Assembly: GCA_024403695.1 (NCBI GenBank)
Contig: JAKSRI010000007.1
Span: 1 to 64,000, forward strand
Source: Saccharofermentans sp.
GTDB lineage: Bacteria; Bacillota; Clostridia; Saccharofermentanales; Saccharofermentanaceae
DNA: 64,000 nt
Reading direction: 5' to 3'
Part shown: positions 42,913 through 52,737 of the stretch, piece by piece
Layout: the number at the start of each line of letters is the position of its first letter
Numbering within the stretch: position 1 is the stretch's first letter
Notes under the pieces: model-generated
Databases searched by the model: none
What the model saw: only the letters and a program-made list of their open reading frames with translations
Told to the model about the DNA's origin: nothing
Translations under genes and position numbers: made by a program

Positions 42913-44856
42913 TTATGTGCCACTAAACGCCTTTACAATAAATTCTTCTGATACAGGAAGGGTGCCAGCCTTAATCTTAACTGCTGCATCTTCCATAGTC
43001 ATAGCCTTACCGAAGTGATAACCCTGAAGTCTCTCACAACCAATTGACTTAAGGTACTCTGCCTGCTCGCGTGTCTCTACACCCTCACAAAGGCTCTTCA
43101 TACCAAGATCTCTCGCTAAGTTGCAAACGTTACGAAGAACCAACTTAGTCTTCTCAGGATTCTCTTCAAAAGTGCTAAGGAACTTCATATCAATCTTCAT
43201 GACATCGAAATTAAAATCCTTAAGAACATTCAATGAAGAATATCCGGATCCAAAATCATCAAGCCACAATGGATAACCCAGCATCTGCATTCTGTCCAGC
43301 TCTCTCTTAAGCTCTGAAAGATGACCGGAAAGAGCACTCTCTGTAACCTCTACATGCAAATAGTCACGAGGAACATTGTACTTCTGTGTGAATGTCTCGA
43401 GAATCTCAGTTACGTCTGTTAATTCAAAATCTAGTCTGGAGAAGTTAAGTGATACTGGAACGGCAGGCTTATGCTTATCCATCTGCGCACGAATGTCACG
43501 ACAAACGGTCTCACAGACAATCATGTCAATCTTATGTACCTGTCTGTACTCCTCGAGGATTGGGATATAACTACCCGGCTGAAGTAATCCATACTTAGGG
43601 TCTTCCCACTTAGTAAGAGCCTCGTAACCACAAAGTTTAAAATTCTTAGACCACACAACTGGCTGGTAGTAAACCTTAATCTCACCCTTATCAAGAGCAG
43701 TATCAATATTATTAACAATGTACTGTCTCATCTCGAACTCATCATTCAGATGCTTGTCGTACTCGCGGTAATCCTGATCATAATGCTTCTTAATACTGGA
43801 ACAAGCATAACGTGCCCTGTCGATGGCTACGTTTACATTTGCAGTTTTGTCCTCAGGAACATATCCTCCAACCTTAATACCAATAAGAGTCTCTGTATGG
43901 TAATCGTAAAGAATAGATCTTAATGTATTAAGTCTGTCCTTAAATGTATCTCTGTCAGTGAAAATTACAAAGTGATCGTCACCCTGTCTAGCAACAACAC
44001 TATCGTTAAAAATCTCTGTAATCTGACCAGCAAACTTTGCAAGGAAAGCGTTACCTGATTCAAATCCATATTTCTCGTTAAGTGCCTTAAAGTTTTCCAC
44101 GTCGAGGAAAAGAATAATCTTCTTCTTTGGATTAATTTTATCGTTATCAAGAATTGCTCTGACAGTATTACGGAAATAATTCATATTAGGAATTCCAGTC
44201 AGATCATCTACCGTTGCAGCACTATTAAGCTGATTATATGCACTCTCTAATCGCTCATCCTTCTCAGCTTCGATTCGCTTCTGTGTATATGTATTTACAG
44301 AAGTAACCAGAATAGAGGTTGCCATGAGAATGAAGTTAACCTTCATGGTTGCCGTTGTAGAATACTGAGCTGTAATCGAGAAAAATAGTATAGCTGAGGA
44401 AATAAAAATTATAGTAAATGAGATAATTGGCTTCCACGCCAAAAGACATACTACAAGAAGCTCTATAGTAAAGAATGTGAGAATCTGTTCCTGATGAACA
44501 AAATTACCAAAGGAACAGTAAATACCAAAGAAACTGCATGCAATTACAAACAGCCATAACAATAACTGCCCTTTTCTAGAGTGTTTCTGTTCATTATGAA
44601 AATATCTGTCAGCCGCCAGCAATACAGCACCTGCGACAACAAAGACTACGATATAAACGATAAGATTTGCAATAAAATTCTTAGGTAAATATTCGGAACT
44701 GCTAAGACCAAGGAAGAGATTAATAATCATCCATACTTCAAGAGCAATGATAATTACAGCCATGTAAATACTTGCCTTAACATTGCTAGTCTCAAAGTAA
44801 TGCTTTACGTATGGAGTAGCTTTATCTAAGCCAAGCCAACGCTTAAGTCTATCCAT
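42913..44856 (-). CDS. Membrane GGDEF-EAL protein, probable c-di-GMP phosphodiesterase
   Basis: 647 residues. About six helices span residues 28-185. A GGDEF domain (about 210-370) has the signature degenerated to GDDHF (292-296), so cyclase activity is unlikely. The EAL domain (about 380-640) is complete: YEALTKW (E412), NFSRLDF, EVTES, LDDFGSGYSS (533-541), K554 and the terminal CEGVETREQ and QGYHFGKAM motifs. I infer hydrolysis of c-di-GMP, with the GGDEF part possibly a GTP sensor. GGGGAG lies before the ATG, 14 bases after nrdG, so expression is probably tied to the ribonucleotide reductase operon. Confidence 0.93.
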   Translation of the reverse strand: MDRLKRWLGLDKATPYVKHYFETSNVKASIYMAVIIIALEVWMIINLFLGLSSSEYLPKNFIANLIVYIVVFVVAGAVLLAADRYFHNEQKHSRKGQLLLWLFVIACSFFGIYCSFGNFVHQEQILTFFTIELLVVCLLAWKPIISFTIIFISSAILFFSITAQYSTTATMKVNFILMATSILVTSVNTYTQKRIEAEKDERLESAYNQLNSAATVDDLTGIPNMNYFRNTVRAILDNDKINPKKKIILFLDVENFKALNEKYGFESGNAFLAKFAGQITEIFNDSVVARQGDDHFVIFTDRDTFKDRLNTLRSILYDYHTETLIGIKVGGYVPEDKTANVNVAIDRARYACSSIKKHYDQDYREYDKHLNDEFEMRQYIVNNIDTALDKGEIKVYYQPVVWSKNFKLCGYEALTKWEDPKYGLLQPGSYIPILEEYRQVHKIDMIVCETVCRDIRAQMDKHKPAVPVSLNFSRLDFELTDVTEILETFTQKYNVPRDYLHVEVTESALSGHLSELKRELDRMQMLGYPLWLDDFGSGYSSLNVLKDFNFDVMKIDMKFLSTFEENPEKTKLVLRNVCNLARDLGMKSLCEGVETREQAEYLKSIGCERLQGYHFGKAMTMEDAAVKIKAGTLPVSEEFIVKAFSGT

Positions 44857-44870
44857 GATTTTCTCCCCTG

Positions 44871-45410
44871 TTATTCAGAGGCGATACTGTCATCCCATAA
44901 AACAATTTCGCCCGTCTCTCTAGTTTTCCTCATATCAATTATACGCTGATTTGACGAGCCGCGAAACTTCAATCTTATGTCTTTTTTATCCAAAATAAAT
45001 CGTCCATCTACAAGAATATCCACCAAAGACAAAAACTCATCTGTTACTTCACAGTTAGGATGACTTCCAGGAACAGTAATCTCATCATCATATCTGAATC
45101 CTGTAAAAACCCATAAGTCTTTATTAGGATACATTTCTCGGAAACGTCTCAAAAATGGAACCAACACTCTCTGGTTAGATGGCTCAAATGGCTCTCCCCC
45201 AAGAACTGTCAGTCCATGGATATAATATGGCTCCAAACACTTGAGAATATAATCTTCAGTCTCCTTAGTGAATGGTTCGCCATATTCAAAATTCCATGTC
45301 TCAGGCTGAAAACAACCTTCACAGCGATTTGTGCATCCAGAAACAAACACAGTTACTCTTGTGCCGATTCCGTCTGCTATATCAAATTCTTTGATTGCTC
45401 CGTAATACAT
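44871..45410 (-). CDS. nrdG: Anaerobic ribonucleotide reductase activating protein
   Basis: 179 residues. A radical-SAM motif CX3CX2C (C26, C30, C33 in SGCTNRCEGC) and GGEPFEP are typical of NrdG, which generates the glycyl radical on NrdD with S-adenosylmethionine and a 4Fe-4S cluster. The ATG shares one base with the nrdD stop (TGATG), ensuring coupled synthesis. The gene is full length. Confidence 0.97.
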   Translation of the reverse strand: MYYGAIKEFDIADGIGTRVTVFVSGCTNRCEGCFQPETWNFEYGEPFTKETEDYILKCLEPYYIHGLTVLGGEPFEPSNQRVLVPFLRRFREMYPNKDLWVFTGFRYDDEITVPGSHPNCEVTDEFLSLVDILVDGRFILDKKDIRLKFRGSSNQRIIDMRKTRETGEIVLWDDSIASE

Positions 45411-47593
45411 CAGAGGTGAAGAACTCTCTCTCTAATTTCCTGTGTACGGCCCTGATTCCAGAACTGTGTGCCGATATATCCGCATGTACGTCTTGCAACA
45501 TTGAGCTTAGCCTGATCTCTATTTCCACAATTAGGGCACTCCCAGATCAGCTTACCGTCATCTTCCTTAATCTGAATCTCACCATTGTATCCGCATACCT
45601 GGCAGTAATCAGACTTAGTATTAAGCTCAGCGTACATAATATTCTCGTAAATATAAGCCATAACATCCATAACTGCATCAATATTGTTCTGCATATCTGG
45701 AACCTCAATGTAGCTAATAGCTCCACCTGGAGAAAGCTTCTGGAACTTAGACTCCAATGAAAGCTTCTTAAACGCATCGATTGGCTCTGTTACATGTACG
45801 TGATAAGAATTTGTGATGTAGTTACGATCTGTTACACCCTTAATAATTCCAAATCTTCTCTGAAGAGCCTTTGCAAACTTATATGTTGTGGACTCGAGTG
45901 GTGTTCCGTAGAGAGAATAGTCGATATTCTCTGCTTCCTTCCACTTAGCACATGCATCATTAAGAGCCTGCATGATTTTGAGACCAAATGCTTCACCATC
46001 AGCCTCTGTAAGCTTTTTGCCTGTTACCTCATATACGCACTCCCAAAGACCTGCGTAACCAAGAGAAAGCGTGGAATAACCACCATAAAGGAGCTTTGTG
46101 ATTGGCTCACCCTTCTTAAGTCTAGCGAGAGCACCGTACTGCCAGAGAATTGGAGCAGCATCAGAAAGTGTGCCCTCAAGTCTGTCATGACGACAACGAA
46201 GTGCCTTGTGACAAAGCTCAAGTCTCTCGTCAAGAATCTTCCAGAACTTATCCTCATCTCTTGTCTCTGAGCATGCAGAGCATGCAACATCAACAAGGTT
46301 AATAGTAACAACACCCTGGTTAAATCTACCGTAGTACTTTGGCTGATTATTCTCATCTACATATGTTGTAAGGAAAGATCTGCAGCCCATACATGTGTAG
46401 CAATGACCCTCACCATTCTTATCAACCTTAAGGTCGAGCATAACCTTCTCAGAAATATAATCTGGAACCATACGCTTTGCAGTACACTTAGCTGCAAGTC
46501 TTGTAAGGTAATAATACTCTGAATCAGGCTTAATATTATCCTCTTCAAGAACATAGATAAGCTTAGGGAAAGCAGGTGTTACATATACACCAGACTCATT
46601 CTTAACGCCCTGAATTCTCTGCTTAAGAACTTCCTCGATAATCATAGCGAGATCCTTCTTAAGCTGTGGGTCCTTAGCCTCGTTAAGGTACATAAATACT
46701 GTAACGAATGGAGCCTGACCATTAGTAGTAAGAAGTGTAACTACCTGGTACTGGATTGTCTGAACACCACGCTCGATTTCCTCACGAAGTCTCTTTTCTA
46801 CAAGACTTGTAAGCTTATCCTCTGTAAGCTGAACGCCAAGGTCCTCCATCTCCTTCTCTACAATCTTTCTAATCTTCTCACGTGAAATCTGAACGAAAGG
46901 AGCAAGGTGTGTAAGAGAAATAGACTGTCCACCATACTGGTTAGAAGCTACCTGAGCAATAATCTGTGTAGCAATATTACAAGCTGTTGAGAAGCTATGT
47001 GGCTTCTCAATCATTGTGCCGGAAATAACCGTACCATTCTGGAGCATATCCTCAAGGTTAACGAGGTCACAGTTATGCATATGCTGAGCAAAATAGTCGG
47101 AATCGTGGAAGTGGATAATACCCTGCTTATGTGCCTCTACAATCTCCTCTGGGAGAAGGATTCTGTTAGTAATATCCTTAGAAACCTCACCTGCCATATA
47201 GTCACGCTGAACGCTGTTTACAGTAGGATTCTTGTTAGAGTTCTCCTGCTTAAGCTCCTCGTTATTACACTCGATAAGTGTAAGAATACTATCGTCAGTT
47301 GTGTTAGACTGACGCACGAGAGTTCTTGTATAACGATATGTAATATAAAGCTTGGCAACCTCATATGCACCATGAGCCATAATCTGCTTCTCAACTAAGT
47401 CCTGAATCTCCTCCACAGAAAGAGCACGAGAAACCTTCTCACACTGCTTCTCTACAGAGTCAGCGATTCTCATGATCTGTGTTGTTGTCATGCGCTCGCT
47501 CTCTCTAGCAGCGTTGTTAGCCTTAGTTACAGCATTAACAATCTTAGTTATATCGAAATCAACTTCTGTCTTATTACGCTTGATAATCTTCAT
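45410..47593 (-). CDS. nrdD: Anaerobic (class III) ribonucleoside-triphosphate reductase
   Basis: 727 residues. An N-terminal ATP-cone (about 1-95, VDFDITKIVNAVTKAN) gives allosteric control, followed by the ten-stranded barrel. The C-terminal zinc site has CQVCG and CPNCG. The glycyl-radical motif RTCGYIG lies at about 702-708, near the C-terminus as expected. It reduces ribonucleotides in the absence of oxygen. AAGGTG lies before the ATG. Transcription starts from a consensus promoter flanked by two NrdR boxes (47748-47799). Confidence 0.97.
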   Translation of the reverse strand: MKIIKRNKTEVDFDITKIVNAVTKANNAARESERMTTTQIMRIADSVEKQCEKVSRALSVEEIQDLVEKQIMAHGAYEVAKLYITYRYTRTLVRQSNTTDDSILTLIECNNEELKQENSNKNPTVNSVQRDYMAGEVSKDITNRILLPEEIVEAHKQGIIHFHDSDYFAQHMHNCDLVNLEDMLQNGTVISGTMIEKPHSFSTACNIATQIIAQVASNQYGGQSISLTHLAPFVQISREKIRKIVEKEMEDLGVQLTEDKLTSLVEKRLREEIERGVQTIQYQVVTLLTTNGQAPFVTVFMYLNEAKDPQLKKDLAMIIEEVLKQRIQGVKNESGVYVTPAFPKLIYVLEEDNIKPDSEYYYLTRLAAKCTAKRMVPDYISEKVMLDLKVDKNGEGHCYTCMGCRSFLTTYVDENNQPKYYGRFNQGVVTINLVDVACSACSETRDEDKFWKILDERLELCHKALRCRHDRLEGTLSDAAPILWQYGALARLKKGEPITKLLYGGYSTLSLGYAGLWECVYEVTGKKLTEADGEAFGLKIMQALNDACAKWKEAENIDYSLYGTPLESTTYKFAKALQRRFGIIKGVTDRNYITNSYHVHVTEPIDAFKKLSLESKFQKLSPGGAISYIEVPDMQNNIDAVMDVMAYIYENIMYAELNTKSDYCQVCGYNGEIQIKEDDGKLIWECPNCGNRDQAKLNVARRTCGYIGTQFWNQGRTQEIRERVLHL

Positions 47594-47747
47594 TGTGCAC
47601 CTTGCCTTAATTGCTAATAAAAAATACTTGTTAATTGTAGCAATGTTACCGAGTCGTTACAACAACTTTACGCTAGCATTACATTACAATTTGACGAATA
47701 ATTTTCTACAATATGTAAAAACTTCCCCTCTTGATTAAAACGATTTT

Positions 47748-47776
47748 ATTGTATCTATATATAGTGGTAGTGTCAA
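47748..47776 (-). promoter_or_regulatory. Sigma-A promoter of nrdDG
   Basis: On the minus strand TTGACA (47771-47776), 17 bases, TACAAT (47748-47753). The start should fall near 47741, giving an untranslated leader of about 148 bases. NrdR boxes lie upstream of the -35 and over the spacer and -10. The rest of the gene-free stretch 47594-47931 shows this leader and the clpC terminator; I see nothing else in it. Confidence 0.8.
47752..47767. promoter_or_regulatory. NrdR box, promoter-proximal
   Basis: TATCTATATATAGTGG matches the NrdR consensus (acaCwATATwGtgt-like) in its core CTATATATAG. It overlaps the spacer and one end of the -10. Its distance from the second box is 32 bases centre to centre, about three helical turns, the usual NrdR arrangement. 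Confidence 0.75.
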
Positions 47777-47783
47777 CAAATAA

Positions 47784-47799
47784 ACACTATATGTAGTGT
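47784..47799. promoter_or_regulatory. NrdR box, promoter-distal
   Basis: ACACTATATGTAGTGT, a near-perfect NrdR site and nearly palindromic, located just upstream of the nrdD -35 element. It implies repression by the dNTP-sensing NrdR protein encoded elsewhere. Confidence 0.85.
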
Positions 47800-47871
47800 T
47801 ACATTTATATTTTAACACAAGATGCGGTCCTTTTATGGGACACTTCGCATTTAAAACCCCGTAAAATAAGG

Positions 47872-47903
47872 CAAAAATGCCGCCCCTCAATATAAGGGAC
47901 GGC
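47872..47903 (-). terminator. Terminator of the ctsR-mcsA-mcsB-clpC operon
   Basis: Stem GCCGCCCC (47879-47886) with GGGACGGC (47896-47903), one mismatch, followed on the minus strand by ATTTTTGCC. It lies about 30 bases after the clpC stop. Confidence 0.75.
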
Positions 47904-47931
47904 ACACAAATTCTACATATACAAATACTGT

Positions 47932-50544
47932 TTAATCAGCAATTGGTTCCTTTTCCTCAGAATCAGCATCAGCAGACTCGATTGGACCTGCATTAGTAAC
48001 TACAATTTCATCGTTTACTGCGTCAACCAATGCTACTGAACCTGGCTTAATAACCTCATCAAGAAGTGCTTCAGAGATATTATCCTCTACCATAGCCTGG
48101 ATTACTCTCTTAAGCGGACGAGCGCCATACTGTGGATCATAACCCTTCATAGCAAGAAGTTCTCTTGCATTATCTGTGAGCTTAATATCGATTCCAATAT
48201 CCTTTACTCTCTTACCAACAGAAGTAACAAGAAGGTCAACAATCTTTACAAGAGACTCTCTGCCGAGCATTCTGAAGAAGATAATCTCATCTACACGGTT
48301 TACGAACTCAGGGGAGAATGCCTTCTTAAGCTCATCAAGAACTGTAACCTTAGCATCAGCATAACTCTTACCACCGTAAAGACCCTCGCGGCTTGCCTCA
48401 TCCTCATCCTTCTCATCAACAGTTCCAAATCCGATTCTTCTTCCTGCTGCAGAAGTGAGCATTCTCGCACCGATATTAGAAGTCATGATGATAATTGTAT
48501 TCTTAAAGTCTACAACTCTTCCCTTACCATCAGTAAGACGTCCATCATCAAGAATCTGAAGCATAGAATTGAAGATATCAGGATGTGCCTTTTCAATCTC
48601 ATCAAAGAGAACTACAGAATATGGATGTCTTCTTACCTTCTCAGTAAGCTGTCCGCCCTCTTCATAGCCAACATATCCTGGAGGAGAACCAATAAGCTTT
48701 GTTACATCATTCTTCTCCATATACTCAGACATATCAATTCTAACGAGTGCGTTCTCGTTTCCAAACATAACTTCAGCAAGTGCTTTCGCAAGCTCTGTCT
48801 TACCTACACCAGTAGTACCAAGGAAAATAAAGGAACCAGATGGCTTTGTAGGATCCTTAAGTCCGAGACGGCTTCTTCTAATAGCTTTAGCAATCGCAGT
48901 TACAGCCTCGTCCTGACCAATAACACGCTTCTTAAGTTCATCTTCAAGACCCTTAAGCTTTGCTGCATCTGTCTCAGTAATCTTAGAAACAGGAACACCA
49001 GACCACTTGGAAAGTACATCTGCAATGTCATCCACAGTCAGCTCGCCTGTGTAGCCATCCTCATCAGGAGCAGTCTTGCCCTTGACTGAGTCAAGTTTCT
49101 CCTGGAGTGCCTGCTCCTGCTGCTTATAGGCAGCAGCCATTTCGTACTCCTGGTTAGATGACGCCTCTGTCTTCTTGGCAATAACTTCCTCTAACTGCTT
49201 TTCAAGGTTACGCTTTGTCTCAGAGTCGGCGAAATTAATTCTCTTGCGGGCAGCTGCCTCATCAACAAGGTCAATGGCCTTATCTGGGAGGAATCTATCG
49301 GAAATATATCTACTACTCAAAATAACTGCCTGTTCAATTGCCTCATCTGTAATGTGAATCTTATGGTGATCCTCATACTTTGGGCGAAGTCCCTTAATAA
49401 TCTCAATAGCTTCAACTGCAGATGGCTCGTTTACAATAACTTTCTGGAAACGTCTCTCGAGTGCGGAATCCTTCTCAATATACTTGCTATACTCGTCGAG
49501 AGTTGTAGCACCAACTACCTGAAGTTCATTCTTTGTGAGCATTGGCTTCATAAGATTAGCTGCATCAAGGTTTCCATCAGAACCACTGCCTGCACCAACA
49601 AGAGAGTGAATCTCATCGATAAAAAGAATTACATTAGGGTCAGCAACTGCCTCATCAAGAACACCCTTAACGCGCTCCTCAAAGTCACCTCTGTACTTAG
49701 AACCAGCTACCATTGAACCCATATCAATGCTATAAACTGTCTTACCAAGAAGCATCTCAGGAACATCCTTCTGAGCAATCTTAAGTGCAAGACCTTCAGC
49801 AATAGCAGTCTTACCTACACCAGGATCACCTACAAGACAAGGGTTATTTTTGGTTCTTCTAGCAAGAATCTGCATTACTCTGTTAATCTCTTCCTCACGT
49901 CCGATAACAGGGTCAATCTTGCCATCAAGGGCCATCTGAGTAAGATTCTTTCCATACTCATCAAGCTTTTTCTTAGCTGCTGCTTCCTTGCGTTCTTTAC
50001 GACGATTTGCTCTCTCTTCAGCTCTTCTGCTCGCTGGACTATCCTGATCTGAGCCGCTTTCTTCGATGGCGCGTGCGAACTCTCCATTCTCAACAATCTT
50101 GTTAATCTCAGTTTTTAATTCATCAAGAATGCCAACAATATCAGCTTCGAGTCTTGTAAGAAGCACATTTGCTCTATACATCTTATTACGTAAAAGAACA
50201 AACAGAATATGCTCAGGTGTAATGATACCCATTGTACCAACTTGTCTACTGAAAGACTCAGCTTCAGTAAGAAGTCGCTTGCTCTCGAGACGAAGATTTC
50301 TTAAAGCTTCCTGAACCTCATATGGTTCAACGCTACCTTCGTTAATTGCTGCAATACTTACTTCGTTTAATCTACAAATAGTCTCATGATCAATTCCGTT
50401 ACGTCTAAGAATCTCACCGGCTGGAGCTTTTGTTAAAGTAAGCGCTGCAAGGATCGCTTCAGTAGTAATCATTCTTATGCCGTTAGCTTCAGTTAATCTC
50501 TTAGCCCAGGCTAGTATCTCTGTAGTTTCTTCAACAAACTTCAT
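47932..50544 (-). CDS. clpC: ClpC AAA+ chaperone/unfoldase
   Basis: 870 residues: two Clp_N repeats (about 1-150), a basic Arg/Glu/Lys-rich linker (about 170-195) longer than usual, AAA domain 1 with Walker A GDPGVGKT (239-246), a UVR-like coiled M-domain segment ([18 protein letters not shown]), and AAA domain 2 with Walker A GTTGVGKT. ClpC feeds ClpP and works with adaptors such as McsB. Glutamates at the two positions that dock phospho-arginine in Bacillus ClpC (here about E29 in TTEAI and E111 in TPEHI) appear present, though alignment is needed. It follows mcsB by three bases. Confidence 0.96.
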   Translation of the reverse strand: MKFVEETTEILAWAKRLTEANGIRMITTEAILAALTLTKAPAGEILRRNGIDHETICRLNEVSIAAINEGSVEPYEVQEALRNLRLESKRLLTEAESFSRQVGTMGIITPEHILFVLLRNKMYRANVLLTRLEADIVGILDELKTEINKIVENGEFARAIEESGSDQDSPASRRAEERANRRKERKEAAAKKKLDEYGKNLTQMALDGKIDPVIGREEEINRVMQILARRTKNNPCLVGDPGVGKTAIAEGLALKIAQKDVPEMLLGKTVYSIDMGSMVAGSKYRGDFEERVKGVLDEAVADPNVILFIDEIHSLVGAGSGSDGNLDAANLMKPMLTKNELQVVGATTLDEYSKYIEKDSALERRFQKVIVNEPSAVEAIEIIKGLRPKYEDHHKIHITDEAIEQAVILSSRYISDRFLPDKAIDLVDEAAARKRINFADSETKRNLEKQLEEVIAKKTEASSNQEYEMAAAYKQQEQALQEKLDSVKGKTAPDEDGYTGELTVDDIADVLSKWSGVPVSKITETDAAKLKGLEDELKKRVIGQDEAVTAIAKAIRRSRLGLKDPTKPSGSFIFLGTTGVGKTELAKALAEVMFGNENALVRIDMSEYMEKNDVTKLIGSPPGYVGYEEGGQLTEKVRRHPYSVVLFDEIEKAHPDIFNSMLQILDDGRLTDGKGRVVDFKNTIIIMTSNIGARMLTSAAGRRIGFGTVDEKDEDEASREGLYGGKSYADAKVTVLDELKKAFSPEFVNRVDEIIFFRMLGRESLVKIVDLLVTSVGKRVKDIGIDIKLTDNARELLAMKGYDPQYGARPLKRVIQAMVEDNISEALLDEVIKPGSVALVDAVNDEIVVTNAGPIESADADSEEKEPIAD

Positions 50545-50547
50545 GTA

Positions 50548-51567
50548 TTATTCATCTCCTTTCAAAAGGGAACGTATATTGTTTGCACATTCTGTTGTAA
50601 ATACAACTGATACACTTTCAGTTTTCTGTAAGGTTCTCTTATTACGAAGTGTCTGAGTGGTAATCTTGTTAATCAATTCCCAGTTAAGTAATGTCTTCTC
50701 TTCATCTTTAAATTCGTCGTATCCTAGACGAATCCAATTCAAAAGGTTAAGTACTTCTGGAACATCAATTCTGCGCGCGTATCTGAGTGCGGCATAAGAA
50801 CGATGATACTGATCATCTACGATGCCCTTTTTACGACGACAAATATTCTTTCGACATGTTCTCTCCAACTTGATTACGTCATCAATCACACTTCTCGCTC
50901 TACCAACCAATGCCTTTTCTGTAATTCCAAGTGTTGCGATATTAAACAAGAAGAATATTCCTGGCACCTTCTCACCTGACATTATGGTCATTGGGGCAAT
51001 CTGCCAGTCATATGTAGCAAGTCGCTTCGCGAGAATGTCAAATGCTCCTGCTGTCTTATCAATTCCCGGAATTGCTACCACTGACATAATCTGAATTCCT
51101 GTACCCATTCTCCTTACATCAGATGTTAGGAATCCATATTTGTCACTATATGCCATATCAATTTTTGACTCCAATACGCTCGCTAGTTCATCCGCCTTCT
51201 CAAAAACTGATGTCACCTCAGCGCCATTTGAATATACATTCACTGTTATATGGTCGTCATCATTAACGGCAATGGATACTCCTTCATTCTCGTCATAAAC
51301 TACAGCCTTTCCTCTTCCATCGGCGTAGATATGGCCATTAATCATGGATTTTTCAAATAAATCATCGAGAGCTTCCTTATTCAGCTGATCAATACGAAGA
51401 TACTGAAGTCTCATATCCTTAGTAGCGTTGCTGACTGTAGTCAGTACATTTTCTTTTTCTGTAGCGGACATCTTGGAAGTGAAAGGATATCCTTTAATAT
51501 TTCTGGATACAGCAACTTTAGTAAGAATTACAATATCTTGTTCCTTGCCAATCTTGTCATTCCACAT
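50548..51567 (-). CDS. mcsB: McsB-like protein with degenerate kinase motifs (probable pseudokinase)
   Basis: 339 residues from ATG 51567, preceded by AAGGAGG; an upstream frame to 51600 would include that site. Homology to the phosphagen-kinase fold of McsB is clear (SRNIKGYPF, KYGFLTSD, GTGIQIMSVVAIPGI, DQYHRSYAAL). Active McsB has an SSR-type ATP-binding N-terminus, a catalytic Glu in NEEDH and a catalytic Cys in CPTNxGTG. Here these are ILTKVAVSRN (14-23), NDDDH (102-106) and SDVRRMGTG (149-157): the Cys is gone and the C-terminal RDxxRA phospho-arginine pocket is not found, the protein being about 20 residues short. I infer loss of arginine-kinase activity, with a possible adaptor role. 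Operon position between mcsA and clpC supports orthology. Confidence 0.85.
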   Translation of the reverse strand: MWNDKIGKEQDIVILTKVAVSRNIKGYPFTSKMSATEKENVLTTVSNATKDMRLQYLRIDQLNKEALDDLFEKSMINGHIYADGRGKAVVYDENEGVSIAVNDDDHITVNVYSNGAEVTSVFEKADELASVLESKIDMAYSDKYGFLTSDVRRMGTGIQIMSVVAIPGIDKTAGAFDILAKRLATYDWQIAPMTIMSGEKVPGIFFLFNIATLGITEKALVGRARSVIDDVIKLERTCRKNICRRKKGIVDDQYHRSYAALRYARRIDVPEVLNLLNWIRLGYDEFKDEEKTLLNWELINKITTQTLRNKRTLQKTESVSVVFTTECANNIRSLLKGDE

Positions 51568-52225
51568 CCTTTTTGCCCTCCTTACGGCTCTTGAGCTCAT
51601 CTCTTAACTTTGCAGCAAATGTATAATCCTCTGCTTCAGCTGCCTGCTTCATTGCCTGCTCAAGGTCATCATCAGATACCATACCAAGATCAGCTTTCAT
51701 TAATTTCTCATAGATGGATTTCTTTGTTTCTGACTTCTTTTCTTCTGTCTTTTTCTCTTCAACCTTCTCATCAGATTCGTTACTCATTCTAAGTGGCTGA
51801 ACAAAAGGATTATCAGATGTATTTGTCTGTTCATCTGCTACATCACCTGCATCGATATCAACGAGTATATCTGACTTCTGTCCTGGCTTTCTTCCTTTAT
51901 ACTCACTGCTTCCTTGAAGTCTGAGATTTGTCTTAACAATCAGGTTATTAAAAAAGTTATAGCACTCAATACAACCAACTCTATTATTCATCTCGAATTC
52001 TCTCTGCTTTGTTCCGCATCTTGGACAGGAAAGCTTTGATGTTGTGAAATCCAAATCTGTACCTGTAGCCATAAACGCATTTGCTAATGCATTAAAATCA
52101 GGGAATCCAGCCATTCTTGTTGGTATATCAATTCCAAGGCTCTTAGCACACTTCTCGCATATTGTTACACCATTAATTTGTGTAATCTTGTTGCCTATTA
52201 CTCCACCGCAATTCTCACAACGCAT
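51557..52225 (-). CDS. mcsA: McsA-type zinc protein, activator of McsB
   Basis: 222 residues, longer than Bacillus McsA (about 185). Two zinc-binding units: CENC (3-6) with CEKC, and CPRC with CIEC near residues 66-87. A charged linker (about 110-165, rich in Lys/Glu/Asp and Ser) follows, then a UVR motif (DDDLEQAMKQAAEAEDYTF) near the C-terminus. McsA binds and activates McsB and protects against stress and metals. All cysteine pairs are intact, in contrast to the degenerate McsB. The 3' end overlaps mcsB by 11 bases. Confidence 0.93.
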   Translation of the reverse strand: MRCENCGGVIGNKITQINGVTICEKCAKSLGIDIPTRMAGFPDFNALANAFMATGTDLDFTTSKLSCPRCGTKQREFEMNNRVGCIECYNFFNNLIVKTNLRLQGSSEYKGRKPGQKSDILVDIDAGDVADEQTNTSDNPFVQPLRMSNESDEKVEEKKTEEKKSETKKSIYEKLMKADLGMVSDDDLEQAMKQAAEAEDYTFAAKLRDELKSRKEGKKDVE

Positions 52226-52237
52226 GTGTTTACCTCC

Positions 52238-52699
52238 TTAATCAACCATTAACGCTAACATAGCATTTTTAAATATCTCTGCCCTAACAACGGACCTTAT
52301 ATCCGAATCTATTCTTGCCAGAGCTCTGTCTGAAACAGCTGCCATTACAACAGTACCTTCACGGCCGCTAATAGCTCCCACATTCACCGCATTCGTAAGA
52401 AGAATCTTCGCCTGCTGCTGTGTAATATCCATTCCAACCTCTTCTAATACAGATCTTATATAATCTCGCTTACTCATAGGCTGAACACGAGTAATCGTAA
52501 TCTGACCTCCGCCGCCTCGCCTACTTTCTACAATATAGCCGTTACCAGAAGAAAAACGTGTAGACAAAACATAAGTTATCTGAGAAGGAACGCAATTAGC
52601 TTTCTCCGCTAACATACTTCTACTAATAGTTGCAGAACCATTATTCTCCTCGATCATCTCTTTAATCATAAGTTCGATAACATCTACAAGTCTTGCCAT
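52238..52699 (-). CDS. ctsR: CtsR, class III heat-shock repressor
   Basis: 153 residues. The N-terminal winged helix has the glycine-rich tetraglycine wing SRRGGGGQITI (about 58-68) that acts as a thermosensor in Bacillus CtsR. The C-terminal domain (about 75-153) is the McsA/McsB-responsive dimer part. It represses clp genes until heat inactivates it. A strong ribosome site (GGGAGG) precedes the ATG, and its own promoter carries the CtsR operator at 52738-52760, so the operon is autoregulated. Confidence 0.97.
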   Translation of the reverse strand: MARLVDVIELMIKEMIEENNGSATISRSMLAEKANCVPSQITYVLSTRFSSGNGYIVESRRGGGGQITITRVQPMSKRDYIRSVLEEVGMDITQQQAKILLTNAVNVGAISGREGTVVMAAVSDRALARIDSDIRSVVRAEIFKNAMLALMVD

Positions 52700-52737
52700 A
52701 GGTTACCTCCCTTTCGTAGTAACATATTTGTAATGTT

